Part shown: positions 21,507 through 29,228 of the stretch, piece after piece
Position numbering within the stretch: the first letter of the stretch is position 1
Layout of the letters: each line of letters starts with the position of its first letter
Origin: a virus
IMG/VR virus record: IMGVR_UViG_3300045933_000157
Coordinates: 1 to 29,228 of that record
Direction: 5' to 3' (one strand)
Length of the DNA: 29,228 bases
Position numbers and translations under genes: made by a program
Notes under the pieces: generated by a model
Told to the model about the DNA's origin: nothing
The model's input: only the letters and a program-made list of their open reading frames with translations
The model's database searches: none

Positions 21507-22240
21507 GCGGGCTTCTTGAGCTACCGAACGTCACGCTGATTATGATCGAGACGCGAGAGCATAAGCTTGCGCGGCTCGCGCTCGATGCGTGCGTGTCAAA
21601 GGTTTTCTTCGGCGACGTGATCACCTTCACCGACCGGCCGGGCATGTTCCATGACATCAGCCGCGTGGTTAAGGTCGAGGACTGGCCGACCAAGGAGGGC
21701 TGGTCGCGCTTCCTCTGGAACGAGGTGCCGCTCCATGTCCGGACCTCGCACATGCTGGTGATCCAGTGGGATTCGTGGGTGGTCGATCCCGGCATGTGGC
21801 GCGCGGACTTCGAGCGCTACGACTATATCGGCGCGCCATGGTGGTACACCGACGGCTTGAATGTCGGTAACGGCGGCTTCTCCTTGCGCTCGACGGCGCT
21901 TATGCGCTTCGTGCGAGATCGGCGCGCGATATTCCCGTGCGTCAATGCTTGGGACGACGACCAGCTATGCCGGAAGTATCGGCCGACCTTGCAAGAGCGC
22001 TACGGCTTCGTGTGGGCGCCGGGCGATGTCGCCAGCGCTTTTAGTTTCGAGTGTGTGCCGCCGAAGCCGGAGGAGCGACAGTTCGGATTTCACGGAATAT
22101 TCAACTGGCCGAAGGTGATCAACGGCGACGATATCGGGCGGCGCGTGCGGCTGGCTTCCGAGTCGCGCTATATCCGGGGCACAAAGAATATGTGGGACCA
22201 ATTGGTCAAAGCCTATCCCGAGGCGGGCAAGTATGAGTGA
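21503..22240 (+). CDS. DUF5672-type glycosyltransferase
   Basis: A 245-residue protein with the DUF5672 signature: MLVIQWDSWVVDPGMWRADF, RYDYIGAPWWYTDG, VGNGGFSLRSTALMRF, DDQLCRKYRPTL and a final HGIFNWP-like segment. The fold is a nucleotide-diphospho-sugar transferase of the GT-A kind, with an IQWDSW acidic residue in place of a typical DXD. The DUF is commonly found in capsule or polysaccharide loci and in some phages. It probably acts with the GT9-type enzyme upstream. Start at ATG overlapping the preceding stop. Confidence 0.85.
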   Translation: MSGLLELPNVTLIMIETREHKLARLALDACVSKVFFGDVITFTDRPGMFHDISRVVKVEDWPTKEGWSRFLWNEVPLHVRTSHMLVIQWDSWVVDPGMWRADFERYDYIGAPWWYTDGLNVGNGGFSLRSTALMRFVRDRRAIFPCVNAWDDDQLCRKYRPTLQERYGFVWAPGDVASAFSFECVPPKPEERQFGFHGIFNWPKVINGDDIGRRVRLASESRYIRGTKNMWDQLVKAYPEAGKYE

Positions 22241-22943
22241 AGCGCCGAGCGTTGCCGAGCGGGTGAACGGCAAGATCGGAGCCATGCTCAAGGATACCGT
22301 CGCGGCCGGGCCGTTCGCCGGTATGAAAATGCGGGACAATGCCGTGTGGAAGGACGGCAATTATGCGACCAAGCTGACCGGGAGCTACGAGCGGGAATTG
22401 CACCCGTATCTCGAAATGGCCGCCGCTCGGCGCCCGCGAACCATCATCAACGTCGGTTGCTCGGACGGCTTCTATGCGGTCGGGATGGCCCGCATGATGC
22501 CGGAAGCGCGCATTGTCGCGGCCGATATCGACCCACGCTCGCTCCGGCTTTGCCTTGAGAATGCGCACATCAACGGCGTCGCCGAGCGCGTGGCCGTGCT
22601 GGTTGGTTGCCGCAAGCCGGAGGAGCTCGACCGCGGCGAGCCTCGGCGGCTCTACATTGTCGATGTCGAAGGCGGCGAAGTGGAGTTGCTCGACCCGGCG
22701 CGCTGTCCCGCGCTGGCGAAAAGCGATCTGATCGTCGAATGTCACGACTTTTTTAATCCAGCAATTCACAATATAGTCGCGTCGCGATTCAAGGAGACGC
22801 ATCACTTGAGTCTGATCCAGCCAGCACCGCCAGACCCGAAGGATTTTCCGTTCTTGTTCGCGTTGCCTATGGGTGTGCTACTGTTAGCGATCACCGAGAA
22901 CCGCCCGCAGCCGACGACATGGCTAGTGGGTTGGGCAAAGTAG
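22233..22943 (+). CDS. Class I SAM-dependent methyltransferase
   Basis: A 236-residue methyltransferase: motif I IINVGCSDGFYAVGMARMMP, motif II IVAADIDPRSL, a DVEGGEVELL segment resembling the FkbM-type DVEG motif, then a small C-terminal region with FALPMGVLLLA. Overlaps the DUF5672 stop by eight bases. With two glycosyltransferases it may cap a glycan by O-methylation; the substrate is inference. Confidence 0.85.
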   Translation: MSEAPSVAERVNGKIGAMLKDTVAAGPFAGMKMRDNAVWKDGNYATKLTGSYERELHPYLEMAAARRPRTIINVGCSDGFYAVGMARMMPEARIVAADIDPRSLRLCLENAHINGVAERVAVLVGCRKPEELDRGEPRRLYIVDVEGGEVELLDPARCPALAKSDLIVECHDFFNPAIHNIVASRFKETHHLSLIQPAPPDPKDFPFLFALPMGVLLLAITENRPQPTTWLVGWAK

Positions 22944-22965
22944 GAAAGAGGGAAAGGGCAAGGTC

Positions 22966-23364
22966 ATGGCAAATATCGGCGCGCCAAATATGAAGTTGAT
23001 GTTGGACTGGAACCTCGGTGGTGCGGCGGCGACGCAACCGCCCGGTCGCTTCGCGGCCTTGTGCCTCGGGACGCCGACCAGCATTACCGGGTCGCCGGAA
23101 GTGCAAGCCAACTCCGGCTATCTCCGGCAAACCGCACTCTTCGGAGCGGCGGCCTCCCCGGCGGGCTCCGCCTCCAATACGGCGGCGATGACGTTCGGGC
23201 CTTTCTCCTCTTCGGCCGCGATCCAAGGGCTCATGCTTTACGACACGGCCTCGATCAATTCCGGCACACTGCTTTGGTACGGCACGCTCCTCACGGCGCG
23301 CACTGTGCTTACGGGCGATACGCTGGTGATCGGCGCGGGCTCGTTGCTCATAACGCTGTTCTAA
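22966..23364 (+). CDS. Putative virion structural protein
   Basis: A 132-residue protein starting MANIGAPNMKLMLDWNLGGA with an AAGGG ribosome binding site. Gly/Ala/Ser/Thr-rich and beta-strand-dominated (ARTVLTGDTLVIGAGSLLIT) like tail or fibre adaptor proteins. No catalytic motif. Placed between the enzyme island and the fibre proteins, so it is probably part of the virion. Confidence 0.7.
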   Translation: MANIGAPNMKLMLDWNLGGAAATQPPGRFAALCLGTPTSITGSPEVQANSGYLRQTALFGAAASPAGSASNTAAMTFGPFSSSAAIQGLMLYDTASINSGTLLWYGTLLTARTVLTGDTLVIGAGSLLITLF

Positions 23365-23409
23365 AGTTTGCGGCGCGGGCTCGTTGCGTGAAGAGCGCGG
23401 GAGGGTGCC

Positions 23410-24585
23410 GTGACACTGGTCATCAAGGATCGCGTTCGCGATAGCACGACCTCGACTGGAACTGGTCCGATCACCCTGAGCGGTGTTGCGCCACAGGGCT
23501 ATCGGACGTTTTCGGCGGTCTGTGTGAGCGGTAGCACGGTCTGGTACTGCATCCAGCACCGCACGGCGAATGAGTGGGAAATAGGCGTCGCCACAAGCGA
23601 CGGCGCAAACACTCTCACCCGCACGCAGGTGCTTTCATCCTCGAATGCGGACGCGCTGGTCAGCTTCTCTGCTGGCACCAAGGATGTCTTCCTCACACAG
23701 CCAGCGGACAGGATCGCGTGGGCGGATCAGACATCGCAGCTTCGGCGCACGCTCACCGCCGACGAGCAGTTCTACGTCTCGGGGAGCGGCAATGATGTGA
23801 CGGGTGACGGATCGAGCGCGACGCCGTGGCAAACGCTGACGCGGGCGAACAACTACATCCGCGACTTCCTGAATTTCGGCGGCTTCCGCGTAGACCTCAT
23901 CATGAAGGATGCGGGCACCTATGCAGGTGTGCTCAATCTCGGCGGCTATTTCGGTGGCGGCTTGTTCGTCATTCGCGGCAACACCACGACCAAGACCGAC
24001 TTTGTTATTACTGAAGTGAATTTCCCGGCACTCATGTGGGTGACGCTGGCGACCAGCACTGGAATTATCTTCGATCAATGCACTTTCAAAAACACTGCGT
24101 CGGCAGTCGGCCTCGACTGCGTGAAGGTCTCAACGCAAGCAGAGGTTTTTGTCGCGGCGTATGGCGGCATCGGTTTGGCGCAATCCGTTCACCTCGACTT
24201 CTCGTCAAACCCGACAAACCCGCACGGCTTTGTCTGCCAGAACGGCGGCTTGATGCGGGTGGCCGGAAGCAACACCATCGCAGTCGGCGCGACGGGTATG
24301 CGCGCGATGTATCTTGCCATCGGTCCAGACGACAATTGGCCGGGCGCATCCTTCCTTTATGGCGAAGGGACATGGGCTCTGAGCGCGGCGCTCAATTTCA
24401 CCAGCGCTGGCGCGGTGGCAGGTGATGGTTGCACCGTTTGGTATTTCGACTCGTTCACGGGCTTTGCGGTGACCGGGAAGCGCTTCCGCGCATACACAAA
24501 TGGCGTCATCGGTGCGTTTACCGCGCCGAGCAATTTGCCCGGCAGTACACCCGGCACGCTTGAAACCGGGGGGCAATTCCTATGA
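23410..24585 (+). CDS. Beta-helical tail fibre/spike protein
   Basis: A 391-residue protein with a GTG start behind GGGAGGG. The N-terminal ~95 residues (VIKDRVRDSTTSTGTGPITL ... VSFSAGTKDVFLTQPADR) match the virion-anchor module that starts many phage fibres. The rest, with FYVSGSGNDVTGDGSSATPW and DFVITEVNFPALMWVTLATS, has the repeating strand-turn pattern of a right-handed beta helix, typical of receptor-binding or depolymerase spikes. Catalytic residues cannot be assigned. Its stop overlaps the next ATG by four bases. Confidence 0.85.
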   Translation: MTLVIKDRVRDSTTSTGTGPITLSGVAPQGYRTFSAVCVSGSTVWYCIQHRTANEWEIGVATSDGANTLTRTQVLSSSNADALVSFSAGTKDVFLTQPADRIAWADQTSQLRRTLTADEQFYVSGSGNDVTGDGSSATPWQTLTRANNYIRDFLNFGGFRVDLIMKDAGTYAGVLNLGGYFGGGLFVIRGNTTTKTDFVITEVNFPALMWVTLATSTGIIFDQCTFKNTASAVGLDCVKVSTQAEVFVAAYGGIGLAQSVHLDFSSNPTNPHGFVCQNGGLMRVAGSNTIAVGATGMRAMYLAIGPDDNWPGASFLYGEGTWALSAALNFTSAGAVAGDGCTVWYFDSFTGFAVTGKRFRAYTNGVIGAFTAPSNLPGSTPGTLETGGQFL

Positions 24586-25244
24586 CGCAGGGTCTCACCG
24601 GCGCAATTATCAACGAAAACTATAGCTATCAGACGCCAACGACCGGCGGCACGGTGGTGCTGGCGAACAGTGACTGGAATGTCGTCATCAATCCGGCAAC
24701 GACGCTCGCGGCGCTCACCGTGCAAATGTGCGCCGATCCTTTCGACGGGCAAATTGTCGATATCAAATTTCAGCGCGCGATCATTGCGCTGACCATTTCG
24801 CCGAACACCGGACAGAGCGTTGGCGCGAATGCTCCCGCGACCATGGTGGCGGGCAAGACATTTCAGGCGATCTACCGGCTGGCGACCACAACTTGGTACA
24901 TCAGTTATGACGATGCGACGTTCGACAATGTGGTGACGCTGACCGATGGGGCGACACCGGCACTCGATGCGAGCGCGGGCGGGCAATTCATCCTGAGCGC
25001 GGCGGGGGATCGCACCATCGCCCAACCGACAAATCCAGTGAACGGCCAGAAAATTATCATCAGGCATTTCGCGAGCGGCGGCGCACGCACGCTGTCGCTC
25101 AACACCGGCACGGGAGGCTTTCGTTTCGGGAGCGACATCACCGCCTTGACGCAGACGGTGAGCGGCAAGACCGATTACATCGGTTGCATCTACAACGCGA
25201 CCGACAACAAGTGGGACGTGGTGGCCTACTCCAAGGGGTACTGA
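24582..25244 (+). CDS. Beta-rich tail/fibre protein
   Basis: A 220-residue protein overlapping the spike stop by four bases. Two similar beta-sandwich-like halves: SYQTPTTGGTVVLANSDWNV with LTVQMCADPFDGQIVDIKFQ, and LDASAGGQFILSAAGDRTIA with PTNPVNGQKIIIRHFASGGA. Both halves carry a G-x-x-V/I-x-I-x-F/H pattern, suggesting an internal duplication of a small fibre-type domain. A tail or fibre tip role is inferred from composition and position. Confidence 0.72.
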   Translation: MTQGLTGAIINENYSYQTPTTGGTVVLANSDWNVVINPATTLAALTVQMCADPFDGQIVDIKFQRAIIALTISPNTGQSVGANAPATMVAGKTFQAIYRLATTTWYISYDDATFDNVVTLTDGATPALDASAGGQFILSAAGDRTIAQPTNPVNGQKIIIRHFASGGARTLSLNTGTGGFRFGSDITALTQTVSGKTDYIGCIYNATDNKWDVVAYSKGY

Positions 25245-25247
25245 TGA

Positions 25248-25946
25248 ATGGCCTTCGGTGCTCTCAAGGGAGTTCTGACCGGGGCTGCCGGGTCGATCAC
25301 AAACCCGTTCAATGCAACGGGCTCGGTGTCGGTGGCTGTTGGCGATCTGATCTTTGTCTGTGTTGCCGAACGCAACACAATGACGGCAACAGGCGTCACC
25401 GATAACCTCGGACATACCTACAACGCACTGGATGCCGACGACGCTGGCAATGCGACTGCCGCAACTTTCTGGGTCGTCGCGACATCTGCTGGAACGCTGA
25501 CGCAGGTTTCCGCTGCGGTAACTGCGAGCGGCGCGGACGTTGCAATGTTCGCGGCGGTCTATGAAGGTGTGTTCGCGGCCTCGCCGCTGGACGTAAATCC
25601 AACGACCGTGCTTAACGATATTGCCACGCCGTTTGTTGGGCCTGCCAGCGGCACACTCGCACAAGCCGACGAGTTGGTGCTTGCTTGGTTTGCGCTGACG
25701 AACGGCAGCACGACCATCGGCGTGGGTTCGCCGTTTACGCTCGACAGCAATCCAGCGAGCGGCACAGCGACTAATACAATTGGCGTCGGACTGGCATCGG
25801 ACCTCGTGGCGTCAACCGCCTCGGTACAGCCAAGCTGGACGACATCCACTGGCGGGGCATCGACGGTTCTGGGCTTGGCCTCCTTCAAGAAGGATACCGG
25901 TGGCGGCCCACCGTCAGCGACACATCGAATGTTCGCGGTGTTCTAA
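25248..25946 (+). CDS. Putative tail protein
   Basis: A 232-residue Ala/Gly/Thr-rich, beta-strand protein (SVAVGDLIFVCVAERN, VSAAVTASGADVAMFAAVYE, ADELVLAWFALTNGSTT) ending in SATHRMFAVF. This alternation resembles a common phage or exopolysaccharide-associated surface module, but no motif is definitive. Start immediately after the preceding stop; stop overlaps the next ATG (TAATG). Confidence 0.68.
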   Translation: MAFGALKGVLTGAAGSITNPFNATGSVSVAVGDLIFVCVAERNTMTATGVTDNLGHTYNALDADDAGNATAATFWVVATSAGTLTQVSAAVTASGADVAMFAAVYEGVFAASPLDVNPTTVLNDIATPFVGPASGTLAQADELVLAWFALTNGSTTIGVGSPFTLDSNPASGTATNTIGVGLASDLVASTASVQPSWTTSTGGASTVLGLASFKKDTGGGPPSATHRMFAVF

Positions 25947-26362
25947 TGAACATGCGCTTTCGCCCCGACTGTCCCGCATGCGAGGGAAAGGTCGAGTGCA
26001 AGGGCGGCGGAAACCAGCGTTGCATTCAGCGCGATCCGAAGCCGAGCCGGATCGGCGGAATCCTCGACAGCTATGGCGGCGTGCGAGTGGTGGTGACGCA
26101 TCGAAGCCGCTTCAAGCATCATGTGCGCGCGGGTGAGTTTCTCTGCCTTGTGCCCGGCATCGACAAGCGCGTGCATGAGCCTATCGCGTGGAATGATATC
26201 CCGTTCGTGATCCGCCTCGGCGAGATCGCGGTCGAGGAATTCGTCAAGGCCAACGAGAGCAGCAACGATCCTGAAAAGCGGGAGGCCATTCGCGCGTGGC
26301 GATCACGCCAGACTTGGAATAGACCTAGAGCACTCGACCTCGAAGCGATCTGCTACACATGA
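25946..26362 (+). CDS. Hypothetical protein with N-terminal Cys cluster
   Basis: A 138-residue protein starting MNMRFRPDCPACEGKVECKG, with cysteines at positions 9, 12 and 18 and another at about 26 that could bind zinc. Then an alpha/beta body (GVRVVVTHRSRFKHHVRAGE, EIAVEEFVKANESSNDPEKR). Unknown function; it lies between tail proteins and overlaps the long repeat protein gene by four bases. Confidence 0.68.
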   Translation: MNMRFRPDCPACEGKVECKGGGNQRCIQRDPKPSRIGGILDSYGGVRVVVTHRSRFKHHVRAGEFLCLVPGIDKRVHEPIAWNDIPFVIRLGEIAVEEFVKANESSNDPEKREAIRAWRSRQTWNRPRALDLEAICYT

Positions 26363-29228
26363 CAACCGTCTTTCTTATCGCTTCAAGCACCTCGCCGTGG
26401 AGTCGTCCCGGCGACTGGGCCGATGCTGGGCATCAGGTCGAGTTGGTCGGTGCGGGCGGTGAAGGTGGGCCGGGCGCAACTGGTGCAAGCAACAAGGCGG
26501 GCAGCGGCGGCGGCGCTGGTGGTTATTCCGCACTCACGAATCCTTCCGGCTCGCTTGGATCGACAACGCCGTTCGAGGTTTTCGCAAATTGCACGAGCAC
26601 ATCGAGTGCGGTGGCGTTCTCGACCTACTGGCTCAACACCACAAACACAAATTCCTATCAGGCAACGGCCGGACTCAAGGGCACGGTTAACCCGGGCGCT
26701 GTCGGCACCGGCGGCACTGGCGCGACGAATGGTTCGCCCTCGCCTGTTACTTACACGCGCACAACAAACGCGGGCGGCAACGGCGGCAACAGCGGCGCAG
26801 CCAACGGAGGAGGCGGAGGCGGAGGCGGAGCGGGCGGCCCGACAGGCGCGGGGCAACGCGGCGGCAACGGCTCGGGGGCCACCGGCGTAGCTGGTGGTTG
26901 CGGCGGCGGCGGAAGCAACGGCGGATCATCAACGGCGGGCGGCGATGTTGTCGGCAACGCGGGCGGTGGCGATGGCGGCCACGGCACAGGCGGCACCGGC
27001 GGCGGCACCGGAGGCGGCGCAACTGGCAACCCCGGATCAGTGGGCGGCGGCGGCCAAGGCTCGGGTTCGAGTGCAACGACGGGCGTGCTTGTGCTGGCCG
27101 GTGGCGCGGGCGGCGACCTCGGCAATGTCTCGAGTTGGGTGCAGACATCCGATAGCGCGCAAGCGGGAGCGGGTGGCGGCGGTGGTGCATCGGGTGGAAC
27201 GTCAGGCACGACAACGCCGCAAACTGGCACCGGCGGCGCGGGCGGAAACTACGGCGGCGGTGGCGGCAGTGTTTCGGGACAACGCGCAAACGGCGCGGTA
27301 CTGACACCGGGGCAAGGCGCTGGCGGACTGATCGTTATTTTCTACACGGTCAGCGGGCCGACCGGACAAGCCACGCTGGAAGGTGTCGGATCGCTCTCCG
27401 CCCTCTCGCGGCAAAACCAAACGGGAAGTTCGCGCCTCAACGGCGTTGGCGCTCTCTCCGCAAGCGCGGCACAGCGGCAAGTCATTGCCGCTCGGTTCAA
27501 TGGCGCTGGCTCGCTCTCCGGCATGTGGCTTGCGCCGCAGAAGCAAGGAGCGGCGACGTTCACTGGCGTCGGTAGCCTGAGCGCAAACGTCACGATCAAG
27601 TTCAAGCTTGGCATTGCCGACCTCGATGGCGTCGGTTCGCTGCGCGCGCTCGCAACGCAAAGGCAATTGGCAGTCGCAGACTTCGACGGCGTTGGCTCGC
27701 TGCGATGCAATGCGGCCATTGGTGCCGCGCCTGAGATCACCACCGACGACTGGGGCGGCATCGGCGGCTATCCCATCGGCTCGCTCCCGATAGCGGGAAC
27801 GGAAAAGCCACCAGTTGCACAGATCGTAATCCTCACCGGCGCTGGCTCGCTCTCCATTCAAGCGGTCGTGGTGACCGGCGGCGTGCAAACCGGGCAAGCG
27901 ACATTCGCTGGCGTCGGCTCCTTGCGCGCGAGCGCGGCGCTACGCATGGTCGCTGTTGCCGACTTCGATGGCGTCGGCGCGCTCTCGGTTCAAACACAAA
28001 AGTCGAAGACAGCCACCGCCACCTTCAATGGCACCGGCTCGCTTTCCGCGCTAGCGAATCTCCGGCAAGTCGCGGTCGCTGACTTTGATGGCGTCGGCTC
28101 GCTCTCGGCGCTGGCAACGGCGGCGCAGTCCGCGCGCGCTGAATTGCTCGACGCGGTCGGAAGCCTATCGGCGTCGGCGTCGCTCGCGCAAAGCGCGGCG
28201 GCCGACTTCGATGGCGTCGGCTCGCTCTCGGCGCTTGCCATTGTTGTTGGTGGCGTCACCGCATGGCCCGGCGAGGCCAAGCTCGAGGGCGTGGGCTCGC
28301 TCTCCGCGCTGGCCTCCTCCGCCATGCAGGCGTTCGCCCGCTTCGATGGCGTCGGCTCGCTTTCCATTCAGGCGCGGCAAGCGCAAACGGCGGCGGCCGA
28401 GCTGCTCGATGCGGTCGGCGGCATGTCGGTGTCGGCCAAGGTCGGCCATGGCGCGCGGGCGACCTTCGGCGGCGTCGGCTCCTTCTCGGCGCTCGCTGTT
28501 GCGCGGCGCGGTGCGGTCGCCGACTTCGACGGCGTCGGCAGTCTATCGACCGCGGCCTCGCTGAATCAGAGCGCGCGGGCGACGTTCAATGGCGTCGGCT
28601 CCTTGAGCGCCGAGGCGATCCAAGCCAGCACCGCGAGCGGCGCGGCGACCTTCAATGGCGAGGGCTCGCTCGCCGCGCTCATGACGGCGAACCAGCAAGC
28701 GGTCGCCGACTTCGACGGCGCGGGCTCCTTGGCGGCGCTGGCGACGGCGGTGCTCCCGGCGGTCGCCGACTTCGATGGAGTCGGCTCGCTCGCCGCGCTG
28801 GCGCAGATCCGCACAACGGGGGCGGTTCGCTTCAACGGCGTGGGTTCGCTCGCCGCCAGCGCCCGGCAAGCGCTCCCGGCGACGGCACGCTTCAATGGCG
28901 TCGGCTCCTTCTCGGCGGCGGTGGTGCTCCGAGCGGCAGGCATTGCCGACTTCGATGGCGCGGGCTCGCTCGCGGCGGCGGTGGTCAACCGGACGGTCGC
29001 CTCGGCCCGCTTCTCGGGCGCGGGCTCACTCTTCGCCACCACCACCAGCGTCCAGCAAGCCTCGGCCCGCTTCAATGGCGTCGGCGATCTCTCAGTCGAG
29101 GCGGTGCAAGCGGGCATCGCTATCGGCGCCGCGCGCTTCACCGGCGTGGGCTCCTTGTTCGCGACGACCACCTCGGCGCAGCAAGCGGCGGCCGAATTGC
29201 TCGACGCGCGAGGCGGGCTGGCCGCGAG
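26359..29228 (+). CDS. Glycine-rich tail protein with tandem 20-residue repeats, 3' end outside window
   Basis: The frame starts at the ATG overlapping the preceding stop and stays open to the end of the window (956 codons seen). Residues 1-~90 begin MTTVFLIASSTSPWSRPGDW and give way to a very Gly-rich region (about residues 130-330: GGGGGGGGAGGPTGAG, TGGGTGGGATGNPG). From about residue 335 the protein is a tandem array of ~20-residue units with consensus A-D/R-F-D/N-G-V-G-S-L-S-A-L-A. The Gly-rich part could form a polyglycine-II-type sandwich as in some phage adhesins, and the repeats could form a regular beta solenoid; both are structural inference. It is the last and largest gene in view, typical of a long fibre or adhesin. 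Confidence 0.87.
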   Translation, partial: MTTVFLIASSTSPWSRPGDWADAGHQVELVGAGGEGGPGATGASNKAGSGGGAGGYSALTNPSGSLGSTTPFEVFANCTSTSSAVAFSTYWLNTTNTNSYQATAGLKGTVNPGAVGTGGTGATNGSPSPVTYTRTTNAGGNGGNSGAANGGGGGGGGAGGPTGAGQRGGNGSGATGVAGGCGGGGSNGGSSTAGGDVVGNAGGGDGGHGTGGTGGGTGGGATGNPGSVGGGGQGSGSSATTGVLVLAGGAGGDLGNVSSWVQTSDSAQAGAGGGGGASGGTSGTTTPQTGTGGAGGNYGGGGGSVSGQRANGAVLTPGQGAGGLIVIFYTVSGPTGQATLEGVGSLSALSRQNQTGSSRLNGVGALSASAAQRQVIAARFNGAGSLSGMWLAPQKQGAATFTGVGSLSANVTIKFKLGIADLDGVGSLRALATQRQLAVADFDGVGSLRCNAAIGAAPEITTDDWGGIGGYPIGSLPIAGTEKPPVAQIVILTGAGSLSIQAVVVTGGVQTGQATFAGVGSLRASAALRMVAVADFDGVGALSVQTQKSKTATATFNGTGSLSALANLRQVAVADFDGVGSLSALATAAQSARAELLDAVGSLSASASLAQSAAADFDGVGSLSALAIVVGGVTAWPGEAKLEGVGSLSALASSAMQAFARFDGVGSLSIQARQAQTAAAELLDAVGGMSVSAKVGHGARATFGGVGSFSALAVARRGAVADFDGVGSLSTAASLNQSARATFNGVGSLSAEAIQASTASGAATFNGEGSLAALMTANQQAVADFDGAGSLAALATAVLPAVADFDGVGSLAALAQIRTTGAVRFNGVGSLAASARQALPATARFNGVGSFSAAVVLRAAGIADFDGAGSLAAAVVNRTVASARFSGAGSLFATTTSVQQASARFNGVGDLSVEAVQAGIAIGAARFTGVGSLFATTTSAQQAAAELLDARGGLAA
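27361..29228 (+). repeat. About 30 tandem ~60-bp coding repeats
   Basis: Units are usually 60 bp and always in whole codons (20 residues, occasionally 19-26), each containing a GGCGTCGGCTCGCTC-like core encoding GVGSLS. Sites of the core include 28028, 28088, 28208, 28346, 28466, 28526, 28586, 28712, 28772, 28832, 28892, 28952 and 29012. The nucleotide copies are diverged while the protein motif is kept, so the array is under selection at protein level. It continues beyond the window. Confidence 0.88.

Noticed and set aside
24357-25664. A 435-codon minus-strand frame opposite tail genes
   Set aside because: Overlaps three coupled plus-strand genes; Arg/Cys-rich with no motif.
26747-27307. 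Pro/Arg-rich minus-strand frames opposite the glycine-rich region
   Set aside because: They are mirror images of GGC/GGT glycine codons (Pro/Arg on the other strand) and have no start signals.
27361-29228. CRISPR-like regular spacing of ~60 bp
   Set aside because: Repeats are in-frame protein repeats without spacers or constant exact repeats; the unit is coding throughout.

Overview
The window is a stretch of a tailed-bacteriophage or prophage genome from a high-GC host. Dense packing, four-base ATGA-type start/stop overlaps and the gene families (P27-type small terminase, HK97-type capsid and portal, phiE125 gp8-like connector, MT-A70 methylase, ParB-domain/methylase pair, FlbD-like miniproteins) fit a phage of an alphaproteobacterium, probably of the Hyphomicrobiales/Rhizobiales type. 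This host assignment is inference from gene style and base composition. No integrase, tRNA, rRNA or CRISPR array is visible, so prophage and free phage cannot be told apart.

Region 1 (1-8,936, + strand) is an early/metabolism and DNA-modification operon: an MT-A70 adenine methyltransferase, a possible PD-(D/E)XK nuclease overlapping an SF2 helicase with a zinc ribbon, a train of very small translationally coupled genes (two FlbD-like domains, two membrane micropeptides, one lipoprotein-like protein, one Cys-rich protein), then ParB-domain protein, DNA methyltransferase, a two-domain protein ending in an aspartyl/asparaginyl-hydroxylase-like 2OG-Fe(II) domain, and a fold-type-II PLP enzyme. 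The last four genes overlap end to end and may form one modification pathway. It ends at a hairpin shared with the convergent next region.

Region 2 (9,017-11,640, - strand) holds five genes: a 388-residue Lys/Ala-rich histone-H1-like protein and four small proteins. Three of them are preceded by near-copies of one elaborate leader: a 22-bp palindrome, a CATG-type inverted repeat, a GGAGGGG hairpin, then a ribosome binding site. A fourth gene has only the last hairpin. This looks like a small phage regulon with a repeated control cassette.

Region 3 (11,648-20,113, + strand) is packaging and head: HNH nuclease, a non-coding gap that may contain the cos site, small and large terminase, a prohead protease fused to the major capsid protein, a strong hairpin, a small connector-region protein, the portal (unusually placed after the capsid), a collagen-like fibre with a carbohydrate-binding-like end, and a head-tail connector.

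Region 4 (20,110-29,228, + strand) begins with an enzyme island (GT9-type glycosyltransferase, DUF5672-type glycosyltransferase, class I methyltransferase) that sits inside the structural operon. It continues with beta-rich tail/fibre proteins and ends in an open reading frame running off the window: a glycine-rich head followed by about 30 tandem ~20-residue repeats around the motif F-D/N-G-V-G-S-L-S-A. No tape-measure protein or conventional long-tail genes are seen before the fibres, so a short-tailed particle or tail genes located outside the window are both possible.
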